Shown: positions 43,904 through 52,660 of the stretch, piece after piece | Layout: the number at the start of each line of letters is the position of its first letter | Numbering within the stretch: position 1 is the stretch's first letter | Source: Methanosarcina sp. DH2 | GTDB lineage: Archaea; Halobacteriota; Methanosarcinia; Methanosarcinales; Methanosarcinaceae | Direction: 5' to 3' | Assembly (NCBI RefSeq): GCF_020804225.1 | Contig: NZ_WJBI01000008.1 | Span: 45,485 to 109,484, forward strand | Length of the DNA: 64,000 nt | The notes under the pieces: model-generated | What the model saw: the letters and a program-made list of their open reading frames with translations, nothing else | Database searches by the model: none | Told to the model about the DNA's origin: nothing | Program-made: the position numbers and the translations under genes

Positions 43904-44461
43904 TTACTCAACTTTTTTATACTCATTTTTTGCTGGTTGTTTAATGTATTCAAAGTTCCAGAGCGGAATCCCTTCAATTTCTCCTTTCTCAAGATGTTCC
44001 AATTCATGAGCTGCACTATAAGCCGGAGTGCCTTTCAATAATATACTTTTTTTCTTCAGTTCCCTGATTGTTATCTTTCTAATCTCCGGATTTACTTCTG
44101 CAAGTATTACTTTTTTCGCCTTCATAGTTATGGAATAGGGTCTTTCAACCAATTCTCTTTCTTCATTTGTCCCGCATTTTTCCAGCCTGCGGACAATCCC
44201 TTCTTCCTTTATAACTTCAGGATCGATGAAGAGATATATTTTTTCCAGAGTATAGCCAGTCTTGCTATCCTCATCGTAATAAGTGATCACGTCCTTTACT
44301 GCAATGCTTTTTGTTTCTTCGGAGGCATAACTCCAGGAGCCTCCTGATTTCAGCGATAGCAGAAAAGGAAGAAATAGCTCTTCTTGAGTTTCAAAACTGG
44401 AAACTATATTTTTTTCCTGGACTGAAAACTTGAAAATCGCCCGGATTTCTTCAGCATCCAT
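43904..44461 (-). CDS. Unrecognised 185-residue protein with an HELEH motif
   Basis: I do not recognise this protein. It is soluble and charged, with no signal peptide or membrane segment. Near residue 149 it reads AAHELEHLEKGEIEG, which contains HExxH and recalls the HExxHLxG zinc motif of peptide deformylase. However, the other deformylase motifs (the glycine-rich loop and EGCLS) are absent, so this may be chance. ITIRELKKKSILLKGTPAYS precedes it. The ribosome site GGGGAT lies 6 nt before ATG 44461, and the codon use looks normal. The 3' end overlaps an A+T-rich stretch. It is divergent from the nitroreductase gene. Confidence 0.7.
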   Translation of the reverse strand: MDAEEIRAIFKFSVQEKNIVSSFETQEELFLPFLLSLKSGGSWSYASEETKSIAVKDVITYYDEDSKTGYTLEKIYLFIDPEVIKEEGIVRRLEKCGTNEERELVERPYSITMKAKKVILAEVNPEIRKITIRELKKKSILLKGTPAYSAAHELEHLEKGEIEGIPLWNFEYIKQPAKNEYKKVE

Positions 44462-44706
44462 ATTCGCATCCCCTTCTTAAGAGATTGAATATCGAAGTCT
44501 ATTTAATTTTTCTTTCTAAAAAAGCAATTTTAAGCCTTGAAATTAACTCGAAAATAATTCAGGAAAAGAATCTAGCATCCTTTTGGATTACCATCAAGAA
44601 TCCATAATTAATGTAAAACAAATGAATTAGCTTCACAGGCAGAGAAATGAAGAAAAATAATAAATGCTGGCTGGTTATATATCTGCCCTCAACAGGATTT
44701 GATATA

Positions 44707-45525
44707 ATGGCTCACATTATTGTTGATAAGGATCTTTGCACAAGGTGCAGTATTTGTGCAAAGGTATGCCCTTCAGGTGTTATCGATCCAGCTGATGAGG
44801 CTCATCTCCCGCAAGTGCAGGAACCAAACGTTTCACGCTGTCTCTACTGCGGGCACTGCGAGGTTTTCTGCCCGTCTCAAGCTCTCGTTTTGGACCTCCG
44901 TCCTGATGAGAAAATTCTCCTGCCTGCCGACGCAGTTACTATCTCTCCAGAGGATATAGCTTTCTATCTCAAGAAACGCAGGTCTGTCAGGCATTTTACC
45001 AGGGAGCCTGTGCCAAGGGAGAAAATTCTTGAAGTCCTTGATATCGCCCGTTATGCAGCGTCCGGAACCAATGGTCAGCCGGTGCAGTGGCTGGTTATCC
45101 ATGATCCGGAAAAGGTCAGGAAGATTGCCGGGCTCACCATTGAATGGATGAGAACCCTGCTGAACACCCCACATCCCATGAGCGGCTATGTGCCGATGCT
45201 TATTTCGGCTTGGGATCAGGGATACGATATCATTTGCCGGGGAGCCCCTCATTTGCTCTTTGCCCACATTCCTGAGGAAAACCCGATTGCATCTATTGAT
45301 GCCACTATCGCCCTCACCCATTTTGATATCGCTGCACCGGCGTTCGGTATCGGCACCTGCTGGGCGGGCTTTGTTGCAGCGGCTGCCATGTTCTATGAAC
45401 CTCTCCAGAAGGAACTCAATCTGCCCACAGGGAGGAAATTTGCTTATGCAATGATGTTCGGCAACCCTAAGTACAAAATCCATGGAATCCCACGCAGGAA
45501 ACCACTTGATGTTACGTGGCAGTAA
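44707..45525 (+). CDS. Ferredoxin-nitroreductase fusion protein
   Basis: A 272-residue protein. The N-terminal ferredoxin domain has two [4Fe-4S] motifs, CTRCSICAKVCPSG and CLYCGHCEVFCPSQ (about 10-60). The flavin-binding nitroreductase domain follows (about 85-272), with RRSVRHFTREPVP, ARYAASGTNGQPVQW, and a late GTCWAGF and FGNPKYK. Such fusions are common in anaerobes and pass electrons from ferredoxin to FMN; the electron acceptor is unknown. I start at ATG 44707, 7 nt after GGAT and directly at the ferredoxin fold. An in-frame ATG at 44647 would add 20 residues outside the domain. A terminator-like hairpin follows the stop. It faces the broken DJ-1 gene. Confidence 0.9.
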   Translation: MAHIIVDKDLCTRCSICAKVCPSGVIDPADEAHLPQVQEPNVSRCLYCGHCEVFCPSQALVLDLRPDEKILLPADAVTISPEDIAFYLKKRRSVRHFTREPVPREKILEVLDIARYAASGTNGQPVQWLVIHDPEKVRKIAGLTIEWMRTLLNTPHPMSGYVPMLISAWDQGYDIICRGAPHLLFAHIPEENPIASIDATIALTHFDIAAPAFGIGTCWAGFVAAAAMFYEPLQKELNLPTGRKFAYAMMFGNPKYKIHGIPRRKPLDVTWQ

Positions 45526-45557
45526 GGCTTGAAAGGTTTTGGAAAGCTTCAGGGGTG

Positions 45558-45578
45558 AGGGACGTTCAGTCCCTTTTC
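45558..45578 (+). terminator. Hairpin terminator after the nitroreductase gene
   Basis: AGGGAC-gttca-GTCCCT, a 6-bp stem with a 5-nt loop, is followed by 'tttcct'. It lies 33 nt after the stop codon. Confidence 0.5.
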
Positions 45579-45612
45579 CTCAAATACTCAGGAGCCTGCT
45601 GAATTTTATGCA

Positions 45613-46188
45613 TCATACCGTATGACCTGCCTGACGGATAGTATCGGCACCGAGCTGAATTTTGCCCGCCGTTATTTCATTTGCCATGCATTCGATAAAT
45701 GCAAGCGCCAGATTGCCAGCAGAAATGCCGGCCGAGATCCAGATATTTCCATCCCTTACAATCCGGTCCTCCATTACTTCAACATCACCCAGTTCTCGCA
45801 ATTTCTGGAGTGAAGCCCAGTGGGTATTAGCTCGTTTGTTTGAGAGCTGACCAGCGCGGTGGAGAATGAATGTGCCGGTGCAGACAGAAAGCACGGCTTT
45901 ACAATTCTTAGCCTGCGCGGCAACGAATTGAATAAGACACGGATTATCTACCTCTCGCGTGCCTTCGCCGCCCGGTATCGGGAGAAAATCAAGCGGAGGG
46001 CAATCTGTAAAGGTGACGTGAGGATTTATTGACATTCCCTTGTTACAGATCACGGGGCCGGGATTTTCAGCAATCATGAGGCACTTCTCAGGCCCCTGAG
46101 CAAATTTGCTCCAGAGCGATATTATTTCTCACGGGCTGACAAGATCAAGTTCTTCGAGCTCCGGGAAAACTAAAAATCCAAAATTCAT
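45613..46188 (-). pseudogene. DJ-1/PfpI family gene broken by one TGA codon
   Basis: From ATG 46188 the frame reads MNFGFLVFPELEELDLVSP, then TGA (46131-46129, codon 20), then continues unbroken as EIISLWSKFA through PIPGGEG, VLSVCTGTFILHRAG (nucleophile elbow with Cys) and NIWISAGISAGNLALAFIE to the stop at 45613. Family members have tryptophan at codon 20 (GPWE), so one G-to-A change (TGG to TGA) explains the stop. The full product would be 191 residues of the DJ-1/PfpI glutamine-amidotransferase fold, close to those found in AraC-type regulators. An internal start at 46077 would drop the first strand and helix and is unlikely to fold. Confidence 0.85.
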
Positions 46189-46444
46189 GATACAAAGTTT
46201 ATGGGTGTTTTGTAAATATTTTTCTATAGCGTAACTTGAATGAATTCTGTCTCTATACTATACATTTTTAGGATCAAAAATAAAGTGAAACTTACGCAGA
46301 TGAACTGAAGAATTAACTGATTTTTTTTGTTGGTTGAGAATAAGTTTGGGGTAGAGTATCTTAAAAATAATGAATTTGTGACAAAGTCTGGAAATCGACT
46401 TAATGGATTCTTGATGTCTGGAAGAAAATCGATAATTTATAGAT

Positions 46445-47296
46445 ATGTTTGATCCTTATAGAAGTACTATGAGAGACAAAATAATTTATCACTACTGTAG
46501 CATGGACTCTTTTTTTGGGATCATCACAAATAAAAATATCAGATTGTCCAATGCCTATAAGACGAATGATTATACTGAGTTAGAGTGGATTTTTTCGATT
46601 ATGGAATATTCAATGACTGATGTTTTTAAAACTGAATTTAGAGATTCACTTCGAAAAAGTTATCGAAGATGGCTGGAAAATTATTTTAGGCCGCATATAG
46701 CTTGTTTTTCAAGAGAAGGAGACTTATTGAGCCAGTGGAGGGCATACGCAAATAATCGAAAAGGCATTTCAATAGGGTTTAATCGGAGATATTTTGAATC
46801 AATTAAAACTTTGGATAACAAAGAATTCGAAGTACTTGATGTTGTTTACAGCTTAAAAGAACAAGAAAAAAAGCTGAAAGATTTGGTTTCTATTATTGGA
46901 ACAGAGAAGTTAAAAATTTTAGAAGGTTTTTATATAAATAAAGGAGACAACAATTATTTTCATGAGATTGAACTTGCTAGTGTTCTTCTTAAATATGGAA
47001 TGATATTTAAGAATGAAACCTTCTCTGAAGAAAAAGAGGTTAGATTAATACATGGCTTTGACAAAATAGCCGCAGAACCTGATATGTTTGAATATCGAGT
47101 TACACAAGATGATTTAATTTCTTTTGTAGAAATACCAATACATATTGAGAGTGATTACACACCAATTAAAGAGATTATTTTAGGACCAAACTGTAAGGTG
47201 AATTCAAAAAATCTGAGACATTTTTTAGGACAAAAATTACCTGCTAAAGCAATAGAAATAGAAATAAAAAAATCCATGTCGAGTTACAGGTCGTAG
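46445..47296 (+). CDS. DUF2971 family protein
   Basis: A 283-residue protein of the DUF2971 family, of unknown biochemical function and scattered across bacteria and archaea, often in accessory regions. Signatures: YHYCSMDSFFGIITNKNIRL followed by SNAYKTND near the N-terminus, ACFSREGDLLSQWRAYANN with KGISIGF near residue 95, and NETFSEEKEVRLI near 190. There is no signal peptide. Its codon use is more A+T-rich than that of neighbouring genes, which fits horizontal transfer. No ribosome site precedes the ATG at 46445; a TATA-like 'aatttatag' ends just before it, so a leaderless transcript or the ATG at 46469 is possible. It converges on the Nudix gene 16 nt away. Confidence 0.82.
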   Translation: MFDPYRSTMRDKIIYHYCSMDSFFGIITNKNIRLSNAYKTNDYTELEWIFSIMEYSMTDVFKTEFRDSLRKSYRRWLENYFRPHIACFSREGDLLSQWRAYANNRKGISIGFNRRYFESIKTLDNKEFEVLDVVYSLKEQEKKLKDLVSIIGTEKLKILEGFYINKGDNNYFHEIELASVLLKYGMIFKNETFSEEKEVRLIHGFDKIAAEPDMFEYRVTQDDLISFVEIPIHIESDYTPIKEIILGPNCKVNSKNLRHFLGQKLPAKAIEIEIKKSMSSYRS

Positions 47297-47312
47297 AATT
47301 TTTGATTAACGT

Positions 47313-47942
47313 TTAAAATAGTGTAGTTTGCCTGTACCTTTTTTCCTTGTCCAAGTCCTTTTCCGTCTGAGAGTAATTAATAATACCCATGAGTCTATCA
47401 AGAAAGCCGATCTGTCCCTTTCGTATTTTTTTCTTAGCCAGCTCAATATCGAACCAGCCTGCTCTATCGACCTCAGGATACTCCCGTATTTTCCCGGAGT
47501 TTTTTGGCCATTCAAAAGGAAATGTGTTACTTATAATATTTGTTACATCCAGATCCTTTTCAAGAGCCCATACATGCACTATCCTGTTGCCGGATTGATT
47601 TAACTCTCCCAGATCAATAAACTCGCCGTCAACCTCAAAACCTGTTTCTTCTCTAAATTCTCTTTTTGCCGTGTCCAGGGGGCTTTCATGCCCTTCGGGT
47701 AGTCCTTTGGGTATTGACCATACTCCATGGTCTTTTTTTCCCCAAATTGGCCCACCCGGATGAACCAGCATTACTTCGAGTCTCTCGTTCCTGAACCTGA
47801 ATAAAAGAATACCATTACTATAAGTGCTCACTTTTCTACTTCCTCTCCCAACTGCTTGATCTCCCGGTTTCATAATAAACTCATAGGCGCCGCTTTCTAA
47901 CTGAAGCAGAAGGGCGATAGTGGCATCAATAGATGTAGCCAT
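47313..47942 (-). CDS. Nudix hydrolase
   Basis: A pyrophosphohydrolase of 209 residues. The Nudix box GLPEGHESPLDTAK plus REFREETGF matches GX5EX7REUXEEXGU exactly (about residues 80-102). WSIPKG before it and GWFDIELAKKKI after it fit MutT/diadenosine-polyphosphatase-like members, but the substrate is not predictable. The first 37 residues (MATSIDATIALLLQL...) lie before the usual first strand. A GTG at 47831, ten bases after AGAGG, starts at VSTYSNGILLF and is a realistic alternative giving 172 residues. The ATG at 47942 has no ribosome site. The gene lies 23 nt downstream of the secreted protein gene, in the same direction, and may be co-transcribed. Confidence 0.88.
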   Translation of the reverse strand: MATSIDATIALLLQLESGAYEFIMKPGDQAVGRGSRKVSTYSNGILLFRFRNERLEVMLVHPGGPIWGKKDHGVWSIPKGLPEGHESPLDTAKREFREETGFEVDGEFIDLGELNQSGNRIVHVWALEKDLDVTNIISNTFPFEWPKNSGKIREYPEVDRAGWFDIELAKKKIRKGQIGFLDRLMGIINYSQTEKDLDKEKRYRQTTLF

Positions 47943-47965
47943 TTAATTAGATCATAAATAGCTTA

Positions 47966-48769
47966 TTACTGCCTGCGTCTTACAATCGGAACTGCCCCGA
48001 AAACTGCTGCAAGCACCCAGAAAGAGCTCATGAAAGGAATTCTTTTTGATTGAATAGTAGAACCGAATCCTTCTTGCTTACCTACTGTTTCTTTATTTGC
48101 TGCTTCTTTATTTGCTGTTTCTTTGTTATCTGATGCTTCGGTACCATTTGTGTTATTATCTGTTTGATTAATTGTACTCAACAATTCTTCCAGAGTAACA
48201 GTTTCATCGGGGGTTATAGCTTTCCCGTCCTCGGTTAGTGTATATTTTCCGCGGTAAAAATCTGTAACTATGAAGTGTTCAGAACCAATATCCTTTGTAT
48301 TCGGATTAGCATCTTTTCTCAGATAGAGCAAAACTTTTTCACCAGCATTGAAGCTTGGATCAGCATCTGTAGTCATGCTAAAATCCCCAATCGTCCCACC
48401 GGTGACTCTTACAATGAGCTCTTCGGATGATAACGGGTTTTTCAGGTATTCATCAACACTTATAACGATGTCAGTGTAAATGATGTCGTCAGGATAGTCA
48501 AGTTTATGAAGTAATTTATTCGGCTGTTTTCCGTCTGCTGTATTCCATCTGGGTGGAAGCATTTCTTTAACTGTACCTATTACAATCGTATCTGAGTAGT
48601 TACTTAACTCTTTATGGGTGTATGGTATGAAATCTATACATATGTTAATACCAACGGGTTCATTGTTATTGTTTTCGAGTTCAGTATTATCGTTTGAAGG
48701 ACTGGACAGCGCTAAAGCATTTAATGTCAGCAAAGAAAGAACCAAAACCAAAAAAATCCCATATTTCAT
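47966..48769 (-). CDS. Secreted, C-terminally membrane-anchored protein of unknown function
   Basis: I do not recognise the domain. The 267-residue product has a signal peptide (MKYGIFLVLVLSLLTLNALA). A region of about 170 residues follows that begins with a YSDTIVIGTVKEM beta-strand and later has EKVLLYLRKD and HFIVTDFYRGKY. Next come an Asn/Lys/Glu linker with NKETANKEAANKET repeats, and a C-terminal hydrophobic segment ending VRRRQ. The tail looks like a sorting signal but lacks the PGF motif. The YSDTIVIGTV block resembles proteins that monitor extracellular conditions in other methanogens, but this is only an impression. The ATG at 48769 has no clear ribosome site. Confidence 0.72.
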   Translation of the reverse strand: MKYGIFLVLVLSLLTLNALALSSPSNDNTELENNNNEPVGINICIDFIPYTHKELSNYSDTIVIGTVKEMLPPRWNTADGKQPNKLLHKLDYPDDIIYTDIVISVDEYLKNPLSSEELIVRVTGGTIGDFSMTTDADPSFNAGEKVLLYLRKDANPNTKDIGSEHFIVTDFYRGKYTLTEDGKAITPDETVTLEELLSTINQTDNNTNGTEASDNKETANKEAANKETVGKQEGFGSTIQSKRIPFMSSFWVLAAVFGAVPIVRRRQ

Positions 48770-48889
48770 AATATTTTTTATTTTACCGCCTCCATAGATG
48801 GAGTAAAAATTAGATTTGGCTAATACATTTGGACTTTTTAACTAAGTTTTTAATAAACCTTTGTAAATTTTTAAGTCCAATTCCTCAAA

Positions 48890-49160
48890 TTGACCATTTT
48901 CATCTCTTTTTTCATCTATAATTATTTCCTGACCCTTGATTGTTTGATACTCTGGCCAGAAAACTTATAAAGAGATAACATAAAACAGTTTATGAAATTC
49001 AAGTACACAAGTAGAATGAATTTTTCTTGCGATACTGGACAAATATAATATTCAAATGAAAAGGTCTCAATTGACTGTTATATTCTCTTTGAAGATGAAT
49101 CCAGGAATTGGATTCCGGAAGAAGATGCAATCTCAATAAAGTATGAGCTTAAAATGAATT
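48890..49160 (+). pseudogene. Decayed copy of the small-gene locus at 50.4-51.0 kb
   Basis: The segment 48915-49020 ('aattatttcctgacccttga' ... 'tttATGaaattcaagta') aligns with 50450-50550 ('aattatttcctaatctttgg' ... 'tttATGgagttcaaatg'), including an A+T-rich promoter-like 'aacttataaagagataac'. The tail at about 49110-49160 reads NWIPEEDAISIKYELKMN and stops, matching NWIPERDVVRMKNDIEMN of the 60-residue protein at 50799-50981. The middle part is not open. It is therefore a duplicated locus with one decayed copy. Confidence 0.6.
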
Positions 49161-49598
49161 AAAATATCTTTACTGTATCCCTTAATTATCGTAGCTAGTT
49201 TATTCATATTTCCCCGTCAATTTTTCGAAAAACTTTCGGTTGACGTTTAGAGTGATTCAGGATCAATTGCTCTATATGATAAAAAAAGTTAAAACCATAC
49301 TATTTTTTCATTCATCAGAGATGCCGGACTGAAGGAAATCGTAGGGCACAATCTGGATTTCTATTTCTATTTCTATTTCTATTATTACTGTCAATAAGTA
49401 TGGACTTCTGAGCCCTGAAAAAGCAACTGAGATCAATAAATATAGAACTTGCACACTTTAGGTATAAAAATAAGTTACAATAAAAATATCATGATTGAAA
49501 ATGACGCTTCAGGTAATCAAAGGCTTAATTCTATTGATTTTTCAGTTCTACCGCATAATTACTAAAGAAAAAAAATCATAGATTGGAGGAAAGGAAAA
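49161..49598. other. Intergenic region with a short remnant
   Basis: Near 49319-49350 the frame reads RDAGLKEIVGHNLD and near 49390-49440 TVNKYGLLSPEKATEINKYR. They are separated by a (tatttc)n microsatellite (49360-49383). These are codon-like but unidentified. GGAGG at 49585-49589 is the ribosome site of the methyltransferase. Confidence 0.4.
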
Positions 49599-50159
49599 AT
49601 GGAGAAAAAATCTACGGAAGTATGCCCTTATCAGAGGGCCTGGACCCTTGACAACTGGATTCGCAAGCTTTTACAAAACCCCTACAAAATTGTTGGCGAA
49701 TATATCAAAGAAGGTCAGGTTATTATGGATCTGGGCTGCGGGCCGGGTTTCTTTTCTTTGGCAATGGCGAAGCTGGTAGGCGAAAAAGGAAAGGTTATCT
49801 CGGTGGATATTCAGGATGAAATGCTTCAGATCTTAAGGCACAAAAGCGAGCTTAAGGGGCTTAATTCTCGTATCATCTTTCATAAAGCCCAACCGGGAAA
49901 GTTAGGCATCTCCGAGATGGTGGATTTTGCACTGGCTTTCTATATGGTTCATGAGGTCCCGGATAAAAAGAGTTTCTTGATCGAGGTCGCTTCCCATCTC
50001 AAGCCTGATGGCAGGTTTTTGATTGTCGAGCCTAAATTCCATGTCTCAAAGTCTAACTTTGACAACACACTGGAGCTTGCCCGATCCGCGGGTCTTGAAC
50101 AGGTCTCTGAACCAAAGTTTTCTTTCGACAGAGCGGTGCTTTTGAAGCCTGTTTCCTGA
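49599..50159 (+). CDS. Class I SAM-dependent methyltransferase
   Basis: A 186-residue methyltransferase with a Rossmann fold. Motif I VIMDLGCGPGFFSLAMA is near residue 43, motif II is VISVDIQDEML (Asp binding the SAM ribose), and motif IV-like VDFALAFYMVHEV is near 107. LKPDGRFLIVEPKFHVS supplies the later strand. The N-terminus CPYQRAWTLDNWIRKLLQNP carries an unusual CPYQ but no iron-sulfur motif. The closest type is the UbiE/arsenite-methyltransferase-like group; the substrate is unknown. GGAGG 9 nt before the ATG is a strong ribosome site. It lies between the two copies of the small-gene locus. Confidence 0.87.
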   Translation: MEKKSTEVCPYQRAWTLDNWIRKLLQNPYKIVGEYIKEGQVIMDLGCGPGFFSLAMAKLVGEKGKVISVDIQDEMLQILRHKSELKGLNSRIIFHKAQPGKLGISEMVDFALAFYMVHEVPDKKSFLIEVASHLKPDGRFLIVEPKFHVSKSNFDNTLELARSAGLEQVSEPKFSFDRAVLLKPVS

Positions 50160-50798
50160 ATAAAAACTTCATAGAGCAATGTGAGTGGCTTTCCCAAGAT
50201 GTTTTTTAGGGATAATTTGCCTGGTTTATTCCTAAAAGCGACATGATCCAAATTTTCTTGTAGAACATGGATTTTGTAAAATTTAGTCATCTATATCTTA
50301 AATTGACCAGTTTTACCACCAATATAAAAGTTGTAGACTCATGTAGCTTTTTTTATTTATCTTATGGAAACATTTGCGGTAAGTATAATCTTATAAGTTT
50401 TCTCTCCAGATCATCAAACTGACTGTTTTTCATACTCATTTCTAATCCGTAATTATTTCCTAATCTTTGGTTGTTTGAGACTATGAAGAGAAAATTTATA
50501 AGGAATTAACAAAAAGAAATTTATGGAGTTCAAATGCACTTCCCAAGCTCATAAGAACTCAAGGTATCCTGAGATTTGTAATTACTTAGGATCTAATTAG
50601 AAAGCTAGTTCTTCGATTCCAAAATAAATTCCTTATTTAATGGGAAAATTGGTGACCATTGGATATATTCAAACTTCAACTTTTGTGAACATACTTCGGA
50701 ATCGCAATACTATATTCTATTTGAGTGGAAGTATAAAAATATCTGTGGTTAAGAGTTTTGCATCTTTGAAAAATAGGAGCAAGAACTTGAAGGATAGG
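50160..50798. other. Intergenic region with the second small-locus promoter copy
   Basis: 50430-50560 is the better preserved copy of the segment described at 48890-49160. It carries 'aaaatttataaggaattaac' as a TATA-like stretch and then a short frame, MEFKCTSQAHKNSRYPEICN, that stops after about 25 codons. A plus-strand frame is open from 50640 but its first 53 residues look non-coding. Confidence 0.4.
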
Positions 50799-50981
50799 AT
50801 GTATATGGGAAATATTTACTACGTAAAAGTAGATGAAAATAAAAGAGACGAATTAAGTAAAGAGGAGAATTGGAATGAACCAAATAATTGGATTCCAGAG
50901 AGAGATGTAGTCAGGATGAAAAATGATATTGAAATGAATGAAAAAGTTTTGATCATAAGCCCTGACTATATTGACGAGTAA
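50799..50981 (+). CDS. Small hypothetical protein (about 60 aa), paralogue of a decayed copy
   Basis: I do not recognise this product. The likely protein starts at ATG 50799 or 50805 (AGGAT upstream of the latter) and reads M-G-N-I-Y-Y-V-K-V-D-E-N-K, then NWNEPNNWIPERDVVRMKND and VLIISPDYIDE. It is acidic and soluble, and resembles a short SH3-like beta protein more than a membrane protein. A decayed paralogue of the C-terminal half lies at about 49110-49160, which supports it having been a real gene. Confidence 0.45.
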   Translation: MYMGNIYYVKVDENKRDELSKEENWNEPNNWIPERDVVRMKNDIEMNEKVLIISPDYIDE

Positions 50982-51114
50982 AAAATATGCTGCAATAAAT
51001 TATCATTGGATAGTATTATGATATTATTGTAAAGTTACAAAGAAAATATCTTAGTATTTAGTGTTTCTGTTTCATTGAGTACTGAACGGGCACCATGTAT
51101 TTTGGGGTGATAGA

Positions 51115-52296
51115 ATGATTAAGAATTTAGAGTATAGAATTTTCCAGATTTTTCTTGTTTTAATTCTGTTTTCGCAGTTATTGAATGTAACATCTGCAGA
51201 AGCACCTGCAGAACAATGGAACAGGTCTTTTGGTGGAGATCTTGAAGATAGTTCCTGGTGTGTTCAACAGACGTCAGATGGCGGGTATGTAGTTGCAGGT
51301 ATAACAGCTTCGTATGGCAAAGGCACGGAAAGCTATCCGGATGCCTGGCTTATCAAGGTTGATGAGAAGGGGAATCTGCAATGGAATAAAACTTTCGGGG
51401 GGACATACTTTGATGAGGGATACTTTACTCGACAAACCTCAGATGGCGGTTATGTGCTATCGGGTTATACATTCCCTTCTGGCTATGCTGAACCCTGGCT
51501 GATCAGGACTGACAATAATGGAAATGAGGTCTGGAACAAGGTATCTGATGAAATCACTCACGAGGACTATCTTCAATATCTGGCTGAACGTACCTCTGAC
51601 GGGGGATACATTATTGGAGATACGGTTGAACAAGAAATTGGAGGTTATTACGCTTCTCTTCTAGTCGATTATGATATCAGGATTACTAAATATGATATAA
51701 ATGGCAATCAGCAATGGGATAGTACATTTGGCAAAAATCATAGTCTTGAAACATTAGGTTCTATGCTAGATTCTGTTAAGCAGACTTCAGATGGTGGTTA
51801 TATAATTGCCAGCTCGACTAGATCAAAAGAATCGAACAGTGATGATATCTGGTTAATCAAGACCGATGAATATGGTAAGGAGCAGTGGAATAAGACCTTC
51901 GGTGGCCCGATGGATGATATTGGAATCTCTATTTATATGACTTCAGACAGTGGGTATGTGTTAACAGGAAGGTATAACGATTCTTCATCTTTCGTGATAG
52001 ATGGTTCTGCTTTCATACTTAAAACGGACGGTGAAGGTAATCAGGAATGGATAAAAGAATTCACAAATTGCACGCTGTATTCCGTTCAACAGACTTCGGA
52101 CGGCGGGTACATAGCTGCAGGCGTTAAAAATGGGAATGCATGGTTAGTTAAGCTGGCAGGAGTTGGAGAAGGTGCTGATTATAAGGATGGAAAAGGTATT
52201 GAGCATGAGGATACATCAGAAGGTAGTTTCAGCCTAATAAAAGATTATATTTATGACGCTTTTCCATGGGTTTTTTCAGTGAAGCCACTTAAGTAA
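51115..52296 (+). CDS. Secreted beta-propeller-like repeat protein (QTSDGGYV repeats)
   Basis: A 393-residue exported protein. A signal peptide (through VTSAEAPAEQW) is followed by about six repeats of some 50 residues. Each contains QTSDGGYVVAG or a close variant, then a strand like AWLIKVDEKGNLQWNKTFGG. Such repeats are widespread in Methanosarcina secreted proteins and probably build a beta-propeller. No catalytic residues are visible and there is no C-terminal anchor, so it is probably released or part of a surface complex. GGGGTGAT six bases before the ATG is a strong ribosome site. The 3' end overlaps the TetR remnant on the other strand by 21 bases. Confidence 0.85.
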   Translation: MIKNLEYRIFQIFLVLILFSQLLNVTSAEAPAEQWNRSFGGDLEDSSWCVQQTSDGGYVVAGITASYGKGTESYPDAWLIKVDEKGNLQWNKTFGGTYFDEGYFTRQTSDGGYVLSGYTFPSGYAEPWLIRTDNNGNEVWNKVSDEITHEDYLQYLAERTSDGGYIIGDTVEQEIGGYYASLLVDYDIRITKYDINGNQQWDSTFGKNHSLETLGSMLDSVKQTSDGGYIIASSTRSKESNSDDIWLIKTDEYGKEQWNKTFGGPMDDIGISIYMTSDSGYVLTGRYNDSSSFVIDGSAFILKTDGEGNQEWIKEFTNCTLYSVQQTSDGGYIAAGVKNGNAWLVKLAGVGEGADYKDGKGIEHEDTSEGSFSLIKDYIYDAFPWVFSVKPLK

Positions 52297-52660
52297 ACGA
52301 ATCGTTCCAAAACTCACTCCTTTTTTCTGCTTTTCAATTTTACCTGGACTCCTTGATACGTTATTACAATCCTCAAATCGTTTACAATCTCTGGGGCATT
52401 CTGCCTGCTCTCCTTTTTTCGTCATTCCAAATAAATTTCGGACTATCTGGATCCAGCAAGAACACACCTCTTCCCAATCAACGCCGAGGAGAATAAGAAC
52501 CCGCATTCCATTGAGCAACGATACGATAGCGACTGCAAGGGTGCGCGGATCAGTCTCGGCCGGATTAAGGTCTTTCTGTTATTGTTCTGTGATTTCATGG
52601 ACTGGATCAATGCTACTTTTCATGTCTTCGATCAATAGGACTTTTCATTAATTGCAGATT
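52276..52660 (-). pseudogene. TetR-family regulator, C-terminal remnant
   Basis: The minus strand reads LIEDMKSSIDPVHEITEQ, then TAA (52581-52579), then QKDLNPAETDPRTLAVAIVS, LLNGMRVLILLGVDWEEV, and CWIQIVRNLFGM. This is the ligand-binding end of a TetR/AcrR repressor of the kind with DPRxLA and LLGVDWEE. The N-terminal DNA-binding helix-turn-helix is missing, and a frameshift lies near 52655. The gene is dead. Confidence 0.72.

Noticed and set aside
43822-44016. 64-codon minus-strand frame overlapping the HELEH protein
   Set aside because: Shadow frame overlapping the 3' end of the 185-residue gene, with no start signal.
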